A stretch of 20,581 nt of DNA from the NCBI GenBank assembly GCA_902566925.1, contig CACFKO010000014.1, positions 1-20,581 on the forward strand, read 5' to 3'. The stretch comes from an uncultured Pelagibacteraceae bacterium (GTDB lineage Bacteria; Pseudomonadota; Alphaproteobacteria; Pelagibacterales; Pelagibacteraceae). Each line of letters opens with the position of its first letter. Position 1 is the stretch's first letter. Shown one piece after another: positions 1 through 7,160 of this stretch. The position numbers and the translations under genes were made by a program. The notes under the pieces are model-generated. The model ran no database searches. It was not told the DNA's origin and saw nothing but the letters and a program-made list of their open reading frames with translations.

Positions 1-350
1 AATTAAGCGCTGAGGAAATATTAGAAAAATATCTTAATAAAAGTTATTTTTGTTATATGACAGGTTTTGTAGCAGGTATGCCATTTTTGGGAGATATTTC
101 TAAAGAATTAAGAACAGACAGATTAAAAACACCTAGGGTAAAAGTACCAGAGGGCTCTGTTGGAATAACTGAACAATTCTCAAATATATATACTTTTGAA
201 AGTCCAGGTGGGTGGAATATTATCGGAAAAACACCTTACAAAATTTTTAATTCAAATAATAAAGCAAATCCAGTTCTAATTAATCCAGGAGATAATGTTC
301 ATTTTTTTCCAATATCAAAAGATGAATTTTTAAAATTAGATGAAAAGTAA
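1..350 (+). CDS. pxpB: 5-oxoprolinase subunit B (PxpB/KipI family), 5' end missing
   Basis: The C-terminal part of a PxpB/KipI-type protein. The reading frame is open from base 3, so the first ATG at 57 is internal and the true start lies outside the window. The visible 115 residues carry the family's signature blocks: CYMTGFVAGMPFLGDI, then PRVKVPEGSVGI, then SPGGWNIIGKTP near the end. In characterised bacteria PxpB works with PxpA and PxpC in ATP-dependent cleavage of 5-oxoproline (pyroglutamate) to glutamate in the cytoplasm. In Bacillus the KipI homologue instead inhibits a sporulation kinase, which is irrelevant here. The stop overlaps the pxpC start by 11 bases, typical of the coupled pair. 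pxpA is not in the window. Family call is firm; substrate is inferred from the family. Confidence 0.92.
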   Translation, partial: LSAEEILEKYLNKSYFCYMTGFVAGMPFLGDISKELRTDRLKTPRVKVPEGSVGITEQFSNIYTFESPGGWNIIGKTPYKIFNSNNKANPVLINPGDNVHFFPISKDEFLKLDEK

Positions 351-1287
351 TTTTTTTGAGGTTTTAAGACCAGGAATTAATTCAACTTTCCAAGACCTTG
401 GAAGAGAAAATTTTTATCACATTGGATTACCGTTTAGTGGAGCAATGGATAATAGAAATTATTTACTATCGAATACTTTAGTAAATAACAAATATGAGGC
501 CGCAATTGAATTTGCTTATCAAGGACCGCTATTAAAATATTACGGTAAATCAACAGTAATTGCTGTTACAGGAGATGTTAATTTTAGTATTACAAAAAAA
601 AATAAAAAATTAATTAATGGCGAATGTTACAAAAATTACGTTTTAGAAAATGAAGATGAGTTAGATATTATTTCAACAAATAAATCTGTATATGGTTATT
701 TATCAGTATCAGGTGGCTTTGTATTAGAAAAAATTTTGAACAGTTATTCAACATTTTCAAGAGCAAAAATTGGACCATTCAAAGGAGAAAAATTATTTGT
801 AAATCAAAAAATATTGATTAATAAAACATCCGATTTTAAAACACAAAAAAAAATTAAATATGTTAATACAAAAATAGAATATATTAGAATAATTAAAGCG
901 ACAAATTTTGATTTTTTTTCAAAAAAAGCAGTGGAAAATTTTCTAAATAAAGAATTCATTGTCACAAAACTTACAGATAGAATGGGAATGAGAATTAAAG
1001 GACCAATTATTGAAAATATAAAGGAAAAAAATATTAGATCAGAAGGTATAGTTAAAGGTACGATACAAATACCTCCAGACGGTGACCCAATAATTATGCT
1101 TTCAGATCACGGGACCATAGGAGGATACCCAAAAATTGGAGTAGTTATCAGCGCCGATTATGATAAACTTGTACAACTTGTACCAAATACAAAATTAAAA
1201 TTTAAGTTAGTCAATCTTTCAGAAGCAGAAAAAATTTATGAAATATATAGATTAGAAACTGATAATTTAATAAACCAAATAAAATGA
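340..1287 (+). CDS. pxpC: 5-oxoprolinase subunit C (PxpC/KipA family, biotin-dependent carboxyltransferase-like)
   Basis: A 315-residue protein of full family length. N-terminal block LRPGINSTFQDLGRENFYHI, then GLPFSGAMDNRN and NNKYEAAIEF, and C-terminal block IQIPPDGDPIIMLSDHGTIG followed by GYPKIGVVI, are diagnostic for the KipA/PxpC (AHS2, carboxyltransferase subdomain C and D) family. With PxpA and PxpB it forms the bacterial 5-oxoprolinase that returns spontaneously formed or imported pyroglutamate to glutamate. Its ATG lies within the end of pxpB, and its own TGA overlaps the ATG of the following permease (ATGA), so three genes look translationally coupled. Some relatives act on urea-type or other amides, so the substrate is not proven by sequence alone. 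Confidence 0.92.
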   Translation: MKSNFFEVLRPGINSTFQDLGRENFYHIGLPFSGAMDNRNYLLSNTLVNNKYEAAIEFAYQGPLLKYYGKSTVIAVTGDVNFSITKKNKKLINGECYKNYVLENEDELDIISTNKSVYGYLSVSGGFVLEKILNSYSTFSRAKIGPFKGEKLFVNQKILINKTSDFKTQKKIKYVNTKIEYIRIIKATNFDFFSKKAVENFLNKEFIVTKLTDRMGMRIKGPIIENIKEKNIRSEGIVKGTIQIPPDGDPIIMLSDHGTIGGYPKIGVVISADYDKLVQLVPNTKLKFKLVNLSEAEKIYEIYRLETDNLINQIK

Positions 1288-2165
1288 ATTTAATATTTAA
1301 AATACCTGGACCATTACTAGTATTTTTTGGAGCATGTAGTTTAAGCTTTGGTGGTTTAATTGTTAAGTCTTTTGAGGGAGCAACCTTGTGGCAAATACTA
1401 TTTTGGAGATCTTTATTTTTCATTATGGTTGTATTTATTTTTCTTTTAATTTCTTATAAAAAGAAAATTTTTAGGGCTTTTTATAACTCTGGAATTCCTG
1501 GAATATTTGGAGGTATAATTTTATCATCAGGTTTTTGTGGATATGTTTTTGCTATGTACAACACCACAGTTGCAAATACTAATTTCATAATTCAAACTCA
1601 AACAATTTTTTTAGCAATCTTTGGATATTTTTTTTTAAAAGAAAAAATATCTAAAATAACTCTTGTCTCAATATTTCTTGCAATTTCTGGCATTATATTA
1701 ATGGTTGGATCTGATTTAGAGCCTGGGCAAATGTCAGGAAACCTAGCCGCATTTATTATGCCGGTATCTTTTGCAATTCTGATTTTAATAATTAGAAAGT
1801 ATCCAAATGTAGATATGGTTCCGCTACAGCTTTATGCAGGAATTACTGCTATGATAATAGGATATATTATAGCTGGAAAAATAAACATATCCACTCACGA
1901 TATTTTTTTAGGATTTTTAGCAGGATTTTTTCAATTAGGTTTTGGATTTATTTTAATTACCATTGGTGCCAGATCAACTCCTTCAGCGATGGTTGGAATT
2001 ATAATGTTAACCGAAGCAGTTTTAGGACCATTTTGGGCATGGCTATTTATCAACGAAAATTCATCTTTTATGGTTTTGATAGGAGGTACAATTGTTATAA
2101 TTGCTGTTTTGCTTCAATTTTACACTTCAATTAAGAATGAAAATCAAACTATTCTAAACAAATAA
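1284..2165 (+). CDS. DMT superfamily permease (EamA domains), linked to pxpBC
   Basis: A 293-residue, highly hydrophobic inner-membrane protein with about ten transmembrane helices in two EamA halves (roughly residues 8-142 and 150-285). Typical features are the early WQILFWRS segment after helix 1, FFLKEKIS at the end of the first half and the matching WLFINENSS in the second half. DMT permeases move small metabolites, often exporting amino acids, but the substrate cannot be read from sequence. The start overlaps the pxpC stop by ATGA, so it is very likely co-translated with the oxoprolinase genes; transport of pyroglutamate or a related amide is a plausible but unproven role. It resembles the two other DMT genes in this window in layout. 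Confidence 0.9.
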   Translation: MNLIFKIPGPLLVFFGACSLSFGGLIVKSFEGATLWQILFWRSLFFIMVVFIFLLISYKKKIFRAFYNSGIPGIFGGIILSSGFCGYVFAMYNTTVANTNFIIQTQTIFLAIFGYFFLKEKISKITLVSIFLAISGIILMVGSDLEPGQMSGNLAAFIMPVSFAILILIIRKYPNVDMVPLQLYAGITAMIIGYIIAGKINISTHDIFLGFLAGFFQLGFGFILITIGARSTPSAMVGIIMLTEAVLGPFWAWLFINENSSFMVLIGGTIVIIAVLLQFYTSIKNENQTILNK

Positions 2166-2173
2166 TTATTAAA

Positions 2174-3421
2174 ATGAAAATTGCTATAGTTGGATCAGGA
2201 GTCTCCGGGTTAAGTGCTGCATATTATTTATCAAAAAAACACAAAGTAGATCTGTTTGAAAAAGGAGATCATTTTGGAGGTCATGCATACACTATTGATC
2301 TAAATATAGATAATAATGATAAACAGTTTATACCAGTTGATATCGGTTTTATTGTTTTTAATCATTACACTTATCCAAATTTAATAGAATTTTTTAAACA
2401 AAATAAGGTTGAAATAGAAAAAAGTGACATGAGTTTTTCCGTAACAACACCTTCAAATGAAGTTGAGTATTGTGGAAAAGGTCTTAACGGAATGTTTTCA
2501 AGTAGAAAAAATTTATTTAATTTAAAGTTTTTAAAGATGTTTTTAGAAATAATTAAATTTTATAAGAGAAGCTCAAATTTAAATTTAAAAGATAATAAAC
2601 TAACATTGGGACAATACTTAGAAAAAGAGAAACTTTCAAATTACTTTATCAACTACCATATAATTCCAATGGTATCCGCTATATGGTCAATGCCTCCGTA
2701 TGAAGCAAAACAAATGCCATTTGCTTTTTTTTTAAAATTTTTTCAAAATCATGGATTATTTAAAATTAAAAATAGACCACAATGGTATACAGTAAAAGAT
2801 AGAAGTAGATCATATGTGAATAAAGTTTTAAAAAATATTAGTGGTGAACACTATAAAAACTATGAGATAAAAAAGGTTAAAAGAAATAATCAAGGAATTC
2901 GAGTTTTTTATGGAGAAGAAAATGAGTTTTTCGATTACGATAAAGTTGTTTTGGCAACACACGCCAATGATGCAATTAAATTAATAGAAAATCCAACTGA
3001 TAAAGAAAAACTAATACTTTCAAAATTTAAATATAAAAAAAATACAGCAGTTATTCATACAGATAGTAGAGTTATGCCAAAAAACTTTAAAGCATGGTCT
3101 GCTTGGAACTCCTCAATTGACAGCAAAAACTTAAATAATAGTTGTATAACGTATTGGTTAAATCTTCTTCAAAATTTGAAAATAAAAAAAAATATTTTTT
3201 TAACACTCAATCCAATTATGAAATTAGATGATGAAAAAATTTTAAAAAAAATAGATTTTACACATCCTTATTACGATATGAATGCTCTTGAGAACCAAAT
3301 AAATTTGAGAGAAATACAAAATAAGAGCAATCTTTTATTTTCTGGTAGTTATTTTGGATATGGTTTTCATGAAGATGGGATAAAATCATCTTTAGAAATG
3401 ATAAAATATTTAGATGATTAA
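2174..3421 (+). CDS. NAD(P)/FAD-binding amine-oxidase-like protein (COG2907; possible UfaD-type fatty acid desaturase)
   Basis: A 415-residue flavoprotein. The N-terminal Rossmann fold shows IVGSGVSGLSAAYYLSKKH (GxGxxG at residues 7-12), an acidic ribose-binding residue E29 and the GGHA block at 35-38; the C-terminal flavin-binding segment reads LFSGSYFGYGFHEDGIKSS. The middle block IIPMVSAIWSMPP is characteristic of COG2907. This family is almost always encoded beside DUF1365 and CFA-type methyltransferases. From memory of Rhodobacter work, a homologue (UfaD) desaturates a methylated phospholipid acyl chain on the way to furan fatty acids, probably at the membrane. Eight bases separate it from the upstream permease and it overlaps DUF1365 by eight bases. 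Family is firm; the exact reaction is inferred from the cassette. Confidence 0.85.
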   Translation: MKIAIVGSGVSGLSAAYYLSKKHKVDLFEKGDHFGGHAYTIDLNIDNNDKQFIPVDIGFIVFNHYTYPNLIEFFKQNKVEIEKSDMSFSVTTPSNEVEYCGKGLNGMFSSRKNLFNLKFLKMFLEIIKFYKRSSNLNLKDNKLTLGQYLEKEKLSNYFINYHIIPMVSAIWSMPPYEAKQMPFAFFLKFFQNHGLFKIKNRPQWYTVKDRSRSYVNKVLKNISGEHYKNYEIKKVKRNNQGIRVFYGEENEFFDYDKVVLATHANDAIKLIENPTDKEKLILSKFKYKKNTAVIHTDSRVMPKNFKAWSAWNSSIDSKNLNNSCITYWLNLLQNLKIKKNIFLTLNPIMKLDDEKILKKIDFTHPYYDMNALENQINLREIQNKSNLLFSGSYFGYGFHEDGIKSSLEMIKYLDD

Positions 3422-4181
3422 AGAGTCTTGTATTTATACTGGAAAAGTAGTTCACAAAAGATTTAAACCAAAAGAACATTTTTTTAAGTATAAAGTTTTT
3501 TCAATTTTATTAGATTTAAATGAAATTAAATTTATCGGTAAAAATATAAATTTTTTCTCTTATAATAAATTTAACCTTATGAGTTTTTATGATAAAGATC
3601 ATGGTCCAAGAGATGGATCCTCCCTTACTGACTGGGTAAAATTTAATTTAAAATCAGTTGGAATAAACAATGAAGAAATAAAAATAAAGATATTATGTTA
3701 TCCAAGAATATTAGGTTATGTATTTAATCCTTTAAGTATTTTTTTTGTTTATAACTCTAAATCAAAATTAATATCTATTTTGTATGAGGTAAAAAATACA
3801 TTTGGAGAACAACATACATATGTATTTAAAGTAGATGAAAAATCAGAATTACTAAAAAATAATTGTGAAAAAAAATTTTTTGTATCACCTTTTATGGATT
3901 TAGAATCTGAGTATTATTTTAAAGTTCTAAAACCAGATAAAAGTCTATCAATAATAATTGATCAAAGGGATAAAAGTGGGAAATTGTTATTTGCATCTCA
4001 AGATGGTGTAAGATCAAATTTAAACTCAAAAAACCTTATATTTTCTTATCTTAAACACCCACTAATGACTTTTAAAATAATATCGGCGATACATTTTGAG
4101 GCATTAAGATTATGGCTTAAAGGAATTAAATTAGTAAAAAAAAAGGTTAATATTAAAAATAACATATCTTTTGAAAAATAA
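3414..4181 (+). CDS. DUF1365 family protein (COG3496)
   Basis: A 255-residue protein of the usual length for DUF1365. Recognisable blocks in order: VVHKRFKPKEHFFKYKVF (residues 12-29), DKDHGPRDGSSLTDW (60-74), YPRILGYVFNPLSIFFVYN (97-115) and EVKNTFGEQHTYVF (125-138). No signal peptide is obvious. The family has no settled biochemical role; it is consistently found between a COG2907 flavoprotein and a CFA-type methyltransferase, exactly as here, so a part in acyl-chain modification of phospholipids is likely. Its ATG lies inside the end of the flavoprotein gene and only two bases separate its stop from the methyltransferase ATG, so the three are one operon. Confidence 0.88.
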   Translation: MIKESCIYTGKVVHKRFKPKEHFFKYKVFSILLDLNEIKFIGKNINFFSYNKFNLMSFYDKDHGPRDGSSLTDWVKFNLKSVGINNEEIKIKILCYPRILGYVFNPLSIFFVYNSKSKLISILYEVKNTFGEQHTYVFKVDEKSELLKNNCEKKFFVSPFMDLESEYYFKVLKPDKSLSIIIDQRDKSGKLLFASQDGVRSNLNSKNLIFSYLKHPLMTFKIISAIHFEALRLWLKGIKLVKKKVNIKNNISFEK

Positions 4182-4183
4182 TT

Positions 4184-5356
4184 ATGAATAAAATAGCAGA
4201 TAAAATTGTATTTAGTCTTTTATCCAAAATTAAGCATGGAAAAATTAATCTTAAAAACTTTGACGGAAAACAGTTTATCATTGGTGATAAGAGCTCCGAC
4301 TTGCAAGCTGACCTAATAATTAAAAAGCCAGGTTTTTTTTTAGAAATTATAAATAAAGGAAGTATTGGACTTGCCGAGTCCTATATGAGAGATGAAATTG
4401 AAACAAACAATTTAACAAATTTAATAGAAATTTTAGCTAAGAATATTAAAACTGTACATAAATTCTCAGGTGCATTTGACTTACCAATATTGAACTATGT
4501 TAAAAATTTTTTTATTAAAAATACCAAGGAAAGAAGTAAAGAAAATATTTCAAAACACTATGATTTAGGAAATGAGTTTTTTTCTACATGGCTTGACAAA
4601 ACCTTAACATACTCAAGTGCTATTTTTGAAAACGGAAAAAATAATTTAGAGGATGCACAGATAAATAAATATAAAAAACTTTCCAATTTAATTAAACCAA
4701 AAGCTGGAGATAAAATGCTTGAAATCGGATGTGGATGGGGTGGATATGCAGAGTATGTAGGAAAAAATTATGACGTTAAAATTGATTGTATAACTATATC
4801 AAAAAAACAATTTGATTATGCAAAAGAAAGAATTTTTAAAAAAGGTCTTAATGAAAAAGTAAATATTAAAATGATGGATTATAGAGATGTAAAATCAAAG
4901 TATAATTCAATTGCATCTATTGAAATGATAGAAGCAGTCGGGCAAAAATATTTAAAAAATTATTTTAAAACAATTAAAGAAAACCTAAAATCTGGAGGAA
5001 CAGCAGCAATACAAGCAATCACTATTGATGATAATTTATATAATAGGTACAAATCTAAGCAAGATTTTATTCAGAAGTATATTTTTCCTGGTGGTTTTTT
5101 GCCTTGTAAAAAAAATATCATTGAACTCGCAAATGAAAACAATCTAAATTTTAATCAGTGTTATTCATACGGCAAGCATTACTCAGATACTTTGATGGTA
5201 TGGAGGGATGAATTTCAAAAAAAATGGAACGAAATTTCAAAACAAGGGTTTGATCTTACATTTAAAAAAATGTGGAATTTTTATTTGTCTTATTGTGAGG
5301 CTGGTTTTAAATCTAAAAATATTGACCTAATACAATTTTCCCTTCAAAATAAATAA
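4184..5356 (+). CDS. cfa: cyclopropane-fatty-acyl-phospholipid synthase family SAM methyltransferase (Cfa or UfaM-like)
   Basis: A 390-residue enzyme of the CFA synthase family, which methylates the double bond of phospholipid acyl chains using S-adenosylmethionine at the membrane surface. The N-terminal lipid-binding domain spans about 1-110. The catalytic domain has SKHYDLGNEFFSTWLDK (123-139), the SAM motif MLEIGCGWGGYAEYV (178-192), IEMIEAVGQKYLKNYF and the late block QKYIFPGGFLPCK. Two positions differ from E. coli Cfa: YSSA replaces YSCA at the bicarbonate-site cysteine, and EAVG replaces EHVG. Such variants are common in the COG2230 enzymes that sit beside COG2907 and DUF1365, some of which (UfaM) add a methyl branch rather than close a cyclopropane ring. 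Methyltransferase is firm; cyclopropane versus methyl-branch product is open. Confidence 0.9.
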   Translation: MNKIADKIVFSLLSKIKHGKINLKNFDGKQFIIGDKSSDLQADLIIKKPGFFLEIINKGSIGLAESYMRDEIETNNLTNLIEILAKNIKTVHKFSGAFDLPILNYVKNFFIKNTKERSKENISKHYDLGNEFFSTWLDKTLTYSSAIFENGKNNLEDAQINKYKKLSNLIKPKAGDKMLEIGCGWGGYAEYVGKNYDVKIDCITISKKQFDYAKERIFKKGLNEKVNIKMMDYRDVKSKYNSIASIEMIEAVGQKYLKNYFKTIKENLKSGGTAAIQAITIDDNLYNRYKSKQDFIQKYIFPGGFLPCKKNIIELANENNLNFNQCYSYGKHYSDTLMVWRDEFQKKWNEISKQGFDLTFKKMWNFYLSYCEAGFKSKNIDLIQFSLQNK

Positions 5357-5360
5357 AATT

Positions 5361-5909
5361 ATGAAAAATATAAAAAAAATAATACTTCCTTTTTTGTTGA
5401 TTATTATATTTTCATTTAATACAAGCTGCAGTACTAACAATATGAAACCAGAAGATTTTAAAAATAAAGAACCAAGACTTATTATTGAAAACTATCTTTC
5501 CGGAAATGTAAAAGCCTGGGGAGTATTACAAAACAGATCTGGTAAAGTAATCAGACAATTTTCAGCAGAGCTAAATGGAAACTGGGATGGAAAACAACTA
5601 ATTCTTGATGAAATATTTAATTGGGATGATGGCGAGATTCAAAAAAGACAATGGCAAATAAATAAAATTGATGAAAATAATTATGAGGGAACAGCTGGAG
5701 ATGTAGTAGGAAAAGCGAAAGGCTATTCTTATGGACCAGCTTTTAAATTTGAATATGTTCTTTTAGTCCCTGTTAAAGGAAAAGAAATTAAAATTACTTT
5801 TGACGACTGGATATTTAAACAAGATGAACGTGTAGCCATTAATAGAGCAACAATGACAAAATTTGGATTTAAAGTTGCAGAGCTGACAGTTGTTTTTGTA
5901 AAAGATTAA
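5361..5909 (+). CDS. DUF3833 family lipoprotein
   Basis: A 182-residue protein with a lipoprotein signal peptide: basic start MKNIKKI, a hydrophobic core, then a lipobox ending at Cys23 (NTSC). The mature part contains MKPEDFKNKEPRL, a glycine-rich beta-like region, the block GDVVGKAKGYSYGPAF and the C-terminal FDDWIFKQDERVAINRATMT, which match DUF3833. The family is a common companion of COG2907, DUF1365 and CFA genes and probably has a calycin-like beta-barrel, but its role is unknown; binding or presenting modified lipid at the membrane surface is a guess. It starts four bases after the methyltransferase stop. Its TAA overlaps the stop of the opposing dehydrogenase gene. Confidence 0.87.
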   Translation: MKNIKKIILPFLLIIIFSFNTSCSTNNMKPEDFKNKEPRLIIENYLSGNVKAWGVLQNRSGKVIRQFSAELNGNWDGKQLILDEIFNWDDGEIQKRQWQINKIDENNYEGTAGDVVGKAKGYSYGPAFKFEYVLLVPVKGKEIKITFDDWIFKQDERVAINRATMTKFGFKVAELTVVFVKD

Positions 5910-6667
5910 TTTTTTTTTTGATGCTTTGTCATCTTTCCTACAAGACTAAAATAAATTTTACTAGGTAAAAAACTTAGTATTTTCAGAATTATTGTGAGGG
6001 ATTTTGGAAAATGAATTTCAAAATTATTTTTATTTACAAGCCCATCATATATTTTCTCAGCAGCATAATCGGTAGTTTTCAAAAAAGGCATTTTAAAATC
6101 ATTTTTATCTGTCATTGGCGTTTTTATAAAACCTGGTGATACTAAACTGACACGAACATTAGATCTTTTAAAATCAAAAAATAAACTTTCTGCAAGGTTA
6201 TTTAAAGCTGATTTAGATGGACCATAACCAGTTGAGTTTGGTAATCCTCTGTATCCTGCGATAGAGGATACAATTGTTATTATACCACTTTTTTTCTCTT
6301 TAAAATATTTTTCAACAGCTTTGATACAGTTTAATGTTCCAAAAAAATTTACTTTAAATACCTCTTCAATTTGCTCCACGTCAATATCCTTTTCTTTTTT
6401 AGGATTCCATGTCCCTGTTGAAAAAAAACATATTTCTACATCTTCAAATTTTTTCTGAATTTCATTGAAAACTTCCAAACATTTCGACTTGTCTGTTACA
6501 TCTAGAGGGTAAGAAAAAATATTTTTATTATTTTCTGATATTTCTTTAAGAAGACCCTCTCTTCTAGCAGAAATAGCAACATTCCATCCCATGCTTGCAA
6601 ATTTAATAGCTAGAGCTTTTCCAATTCCCGTACTGCCACCCGTTATCCAAATAGTTTTTTTATTCAT
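5906..6667 (-). CDS. short-chain dehydrogenase/reductase of the lipid-modification cassette
   Basis: A 253-residue classical SDR. Cofactor motif TGGSTGIG at residues 9-16, NxxG-type block at N107, and the catalytic set Ser135 (IVSSIAG), Tyr148 and Lys152 (YGPSK), followed by SPGFIKTPMT. An arginine pair after the second strand (ARR, 34-36) fits NADP preference. Length and start are fixed because the Rossmann fold begins at residue 4. SDR genes of this type recur in the COG2907-DUF1365-CFA-DUF3833 cassettes, so a step on an oxidised acyl chain or lipid aldehyde is possible, but the substrate is unknown. It converges on the lipoprotein gene with overlapping stop codons and diverges from tspO. 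Confidence 0.92.
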   Translation of the reverse strand: MNKKTIWITGGSTGIGKALAIKFASMGWNVAISARREGLLKEISENNKNIFSYPLDVTDKSKCLEVFNEIQKKFEDVEICFFSTGTWNPKKEKDIDVEQIEEVFKVNFFGTLNCIKAVEKYFKEKKSGIITIVSSIAGYRGLPNSTGYGPSKSALNNLAESLFFDFKRSNVRVSLVSPGFIKTPMTDKNDFKMPFLKTTDYAAEKIYDGLVNKNNFEIHFPKSLTIILKILSFLPSKIYFSLVGKMTKHQKKN

Positions 6668-6679
6668 CCTATACTGATG

Positions 6680-6686
6680 TATAATA
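6680..6686. promoter_or_regulatory. symmetric -10 box shared by tspO and the divergent SDR gene
   Basis: TATAATA on the + strand reads TATTATA on the other. On the + strand the perfect TATAAT (6680-6685) would place a transcription start at about 6692, exactly the A of the second tspO ATG, implying a leaderless mRNA. On the - strand TATTAT would start transcription a few bases before the SDR ATG at 6667. No convincing -35 box is visible on either strand. Divergent transcription from symmetric -10 elements is an established bacterial phenomenon; its use here is inferred. Confidence 0.4.
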
Positions 6687-6691
6687 CTTAT

Positions 6692-7159
6692 ATGTTAAAA
6701 AATAAATTTATATCGTTTATGCTTTTCGCAATTGCGACTTATTCCGCGTCATTTATTGGGGGTATTTCAACTATCAATTCAAAAGAGCCCTGGTATTCAA
6801 GCTTGAACAAATCGTTTTTAACCCCACCTGACTGGATTTTTGCACCTGTTTGGACAACACTTTATTTGTTTATGACCATTGCCATATGGCTAGCATGGCA
6901 CAAAAATTATAAAAATTTAAATATCGTTTTAATTTATTTTATTCATTTACTATTTAATACAACTTGGAGTATAGTTTTTTTTGTTTTCCATAATATTTCT
7001 TTAGCATTAGTAAATTTGATTGTGCTGATTTTATTTATTGTAATTCTTACTGTAAAATTTAAACAAATAAGTATTATAAGTTATTATTTAATGATTCCAT
7101 ATTTGTTATGGAGTTGTTATGCGTTAATACTAAATGCAACTTTATTATATTTAAATTAA
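6692..7159 (+). CDS. tspO: TspO/MBR family tryptophan-rich membrane protein
   Basis: A five-helix membrane protein of about 155 residues, the normal bacterial TspO length. The family signature is clear: KEPWYSSLNKSFLTPPDWIF followed by APVWTTLYLFM and WLAWHK, then LLFNTTWSIVFFVFHN in helix three to four. TspO binds porphyrins and related ligands and, in Rhodobacter, modulates tetrapyrrole and oxygen/light-dependent gene expression. I prefer the ATG at 6692; an in-frame ATG at 6677 adds five residues but would overlap the predicted -10 box. One base separates the stop from the next flavoenzyme gene, so those two are co-transcribed. Its position beside the fatty-acid cassette suggests a shared link with photo-oxidative stress; that is inference. 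Confidence 0.92.
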   Translation: MLKNKFISFMLFAIATYSASFIGGISTINSKEPWYSSLNKSFLTPPDWIFAPVWTTLYLFMTIAIWLAWHKNYKNLNIVLIYFIHLLFNTTWSIVFFVFHNISLALVNLIVLILFIVILTVKFKQISIISYYLMIPYLLWSCYALILNATLLYLN

Positions 7160-7160
7160 T

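Noticed and set aside
57..59. ATG at 57 as the start of a 97-residue gene
   Set aside because: The frame is open upstream to the window edge and the upstream residues continue the PxpB domain, so this is an internal methionine of a cut gene.
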